Part shown: piece after piece, positions 18,017 through 19,230 of the stretch
Layout: every line of letters begins with the position of its first letter
Position numbering within the stretch: position 1 is the stretch's first letter
Assembly (NCBI GenBank): GCA_964583605.1
Contig: CAZOWL010000083.1
Coordinates: 1-19,230, forward strand
From: CAZOWL01 sp964583605
GTDB lineage: Bacteria > Pseudomonadota > Gammaproteobacteria > Chromatiales > Chromatiaceae
DNA length: 19,230 nucleotides
Direction of reading: 5' to 3'
The notes under the pieces: model-generated
What the model was told of the DNA's origin: nothing
The model's input: the letters and a program-made list of their open reading frames with translations, nothing else
Database searches by the model: none
Position numbers and translations under genes: made by a program

Positions 18017-18994
18017 ATGAATCTAAGAGACCTGAAGTACATCATCGCCGTCGCCGAGACACGCCACTTCGGTCGAGCGGCAGAGCGCTGCTTCGTCAGT
18101 CAGCCGACCTTGAGCGGACAGATCAAGAAGCTCGAGGAGGAGCTGGGCGTGACCCTTTTCGAGCGTACGAATCGTTCGGTCGAGGTGACGCCGATTGGTC
18201 AGACCATCCTCGCGCATGCACGCCAACTCCTCGAGCAAGCCGATGCGATCGAGCAGGCAGCAAGGGCTCAGCAGGACCCGCTCGCCGGGCCATTGCGGCT
18301 CGGTGCCATCCCGACACTAAGCCCCTATCTGATGCCGTTGATCCTGATGCCGTTGCGCCAGCAATACCCTCAGCTGAAGCTGGTCTTATTCGAGGAGCTC
18401 ACTGAGACACTCGTCCTGCGGTTACGCCATCACGATCTGGACGCGGCGCTCCTCGCAACACCGGAAGATGATGTCGAGCTCACCGGCTGTCCGCTCTTCG
18501 AGGAGCCCTTCTGGCTGGCCCATCCCCGTGGCCACGCGCTCGCCAACAAGGATCCCATCACCCATCAGGACCTGGAGGACATTGATTTGCTGCTGCTCGC
18601 CGACGGGCACTGCCTGTCGCACCAGGTCATGGAGGTCTGCCGGCTTGCCGAGCGTCCCCGACAAGGAGAGATGGCTGACCTGCGGGCCTCGAGCCTGGAG
18701 ACGGTCTTGCAGCTGGTCGGTGCCGGTTTCGGTTGCACGCTGGTGCCCGCCCTTGCGACCCGCAACGGGCTCATGGACGATCACGCCATCACTGTCCGTC
18801 GCCTGGATCTGCCGGATGCCTATCGTCGCATCTCCCTCGTCTTTCGCCGCAGCTTTCCCCGCCGCGCGGCGCTGATGGCGGTCGCCGACCTGATCATCGC
18901 CGCGCTGCCGGATTGCGTGCGCCCGATCGCGGTGCAGCCGCCGGCTGATGCCACGGTGGATGCGATCGCATCGACGCGGGTGGTGGCGCACTGA
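18017..18994 (+). CDS. oxyR: OxyR, hydrogen peroxide-sensing LysR-type regulator
   Basis: This 325-aa transcription factor has an N-terminal winged HTH (about residues 1-60, FGRAAERCFVSQPTLSGQIKKLE) and a LysR substrate-binding domain. The redox cysteines are Cys199 and Cys208 (GHCLSHQVMEVC), at exactly the E. coli OxyR positions, so disulfide activation by H2O2 is expected, switching on catalase, peroxiredoxin and iron-control genes. None of these targets lies in the window. The C-terminal tail after about residue 300 is longer and less conserved. ATG 18017 has GGAAG four bases upstream, and the gene lies 28 bp after the M14-family gene, so cotranscription is likely. Confidence 0.95.
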   Translation: MNLRDLKYIIAVAETRHFGRAAERCFVSQPTLSGQIKKLEEELGVTLFERTNRSVEVTPIGQTILAHARQLLEQADAIEQAARAQQDPLAGPLRLGAIPTLSPYLMPLILMPLRQQYPQLKLVLFEELTETLVLRLRHHDLDAALLATPEDDVELTGCPLFEEPFWLAHPRGHALANKDPITHQDLEDIDLLLLADGHCLSHQVMEVCRLAERPRQGEMADLRASSLETVLQLVGAGFGCTLVPALATRNGLMDDHAITVRRLDLPDAYRRISLVFRRSFPRRAALMAVADLIIAALPDCVRPIAVQPPADATVDAIASTRVVAH

Positions 18995-19108
18995 TTCCCG
19001 CTGGCGCCGGCGGGTCGGTCATCGCCGACAAGGCCGTGCGACGCTACCTTGTGTGCCCGTCAGTCTGCCTGTTTCCTCCCGGCTTGGCCGCGTGGGCGCA
19101 TGTCTCTC

Positions 19109-19135
19109 ACTTTTGGCACTTTTGGCACTTTTGGC
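19109..19135 (+). repeat. Three perfect 9-bp tandem repeats (ACTTTTGGC)
   Basis: ACTTTTGGC occurs three times head to tail without mismatch at 19109-19117, 19118-19126 and 19127-19135, in the gene-free 236-bp region after oxyR. It is less GC-rich than its surroundings. A minisatellite prone to copy-number change is the simplest reading; a multi-site protein-binding array is possible but unsupported. Confidence 0.85.
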
Positions 19136-19148
19136 GGGTCGAGCGCTT

Positions 19149-19230
19149 AACGATCATGGGGCGAGGCGAGCCACTCCAGATGATGAAACGTCGCCTCGCC
19201 CCTGATCGTTCCCTCACCCCAACCCTCTCC
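19149..19230 (+). repeat. Left-hand part of the dispersed two-hairpin repeat, cut by the window edge
   Basis: This matches the minus-strand reading of 7447-7342 with scattered substitutions, and its last bases (caaccctctcc) equal the first bases of the window. It is in the same orientation as the fragment at 1-31. The region downstream of oxyR (18995-19230) otherwise contains only a 9-bp tandem repeat and no gene. Confidence 0.8.
19151..19208 (+). terminator. Long hairpin in the repeat downstream of oxyR, possible terminator
   Basis: The arm at 19151-19169 pairs with 19191-19208 over 18 bp with a single bulged T and a 21-base loop. A pyrimidine-rich tract (ttccctcacccc) follows rather than a pure U-run. 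As RNA it should fold strongly and could end or protect the oxyR transcript, but it belongs to a dispersed element, so termination may be incidental. Confidence 0.35.

Noticed and set aside
18948..19205. 85-codon frame over the end of oxyR and the repeats
   Set aside because: It overlaps the oxyR 3' end and runs through the tandem and dispersed repeats; its C-terminal residues are the usual spurious translation of this repeat type.

Overview
The window is GC-rich (roughly two-thirds G+C by eye), densely coding chromosomal DNA. It reads as a gammaproteobacterium, most likely a purple sulfur bacterium or relative (Chromatiales). That placement is an inference from three things: a ubiquinone hydroxylase pair in the gammaproteobacterial ubiH-ubiI order, a pyrophosphate-dependent phosphofructokinase next to an H+-pyrophosphatase as in chemo- and phototrophic sulfur bacteria and methanotrophs, and an OxyR with E. 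coli-like cysteine numbering. No rRNA, tRNA, CRISPR, prophage or intact insertion sequence was seen.

Layout. Positions 1-2516: ubiH and a ubiI/ubiF-type monooxygenase, overlapping by 11 bp. Positions 2517-2971: a 455-bp gap with an AT-rich patch and several inverted repeats. Positions 2972-6466: pfp (PPi-dependent phosphofructokinase) and hppA (K+-independent H+-pyrophosphatase), which together couple glycolytic or Calvin-cycle flux to a proton gradient through pyrophosphate. Positions 6474-7302: a small unrecognised ORF and moaC. Positions 7303-7456: a convergent junction occupied by a dispersed hairpin repeat. Positions 7457-10521, minus strand: a fusion of a PIN-like domain to a DegT/DnrJ-type sugar aminotransferase, followed by the magnesium channel mgtE. 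Positions 10805-18994, plus strand: murJ, ribF, ileS, lspA, an M14-type succinylglutamate desuccinylase/aspartoacylase-family protein and oxyR.

The same roughly 105-bp two-hairpin repeat is found between moaC and mgtE. It also occurs as complementary fragments at both ends of the window, so the window is probably a complete assembly contig broken in repeat copies. Two copies show a compensatory base-pair change in the long stem, so the structure appears to be what is conserved.

Most genes are housekeeping (quinone, molybdopterin, flavin, tRNA charging, cell envelope). The unusual items are the PIN-aminotransferase fusion, the pyrophosphate energy module and the structured dispersed repeat. 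No clearly new multi-gene system was found.
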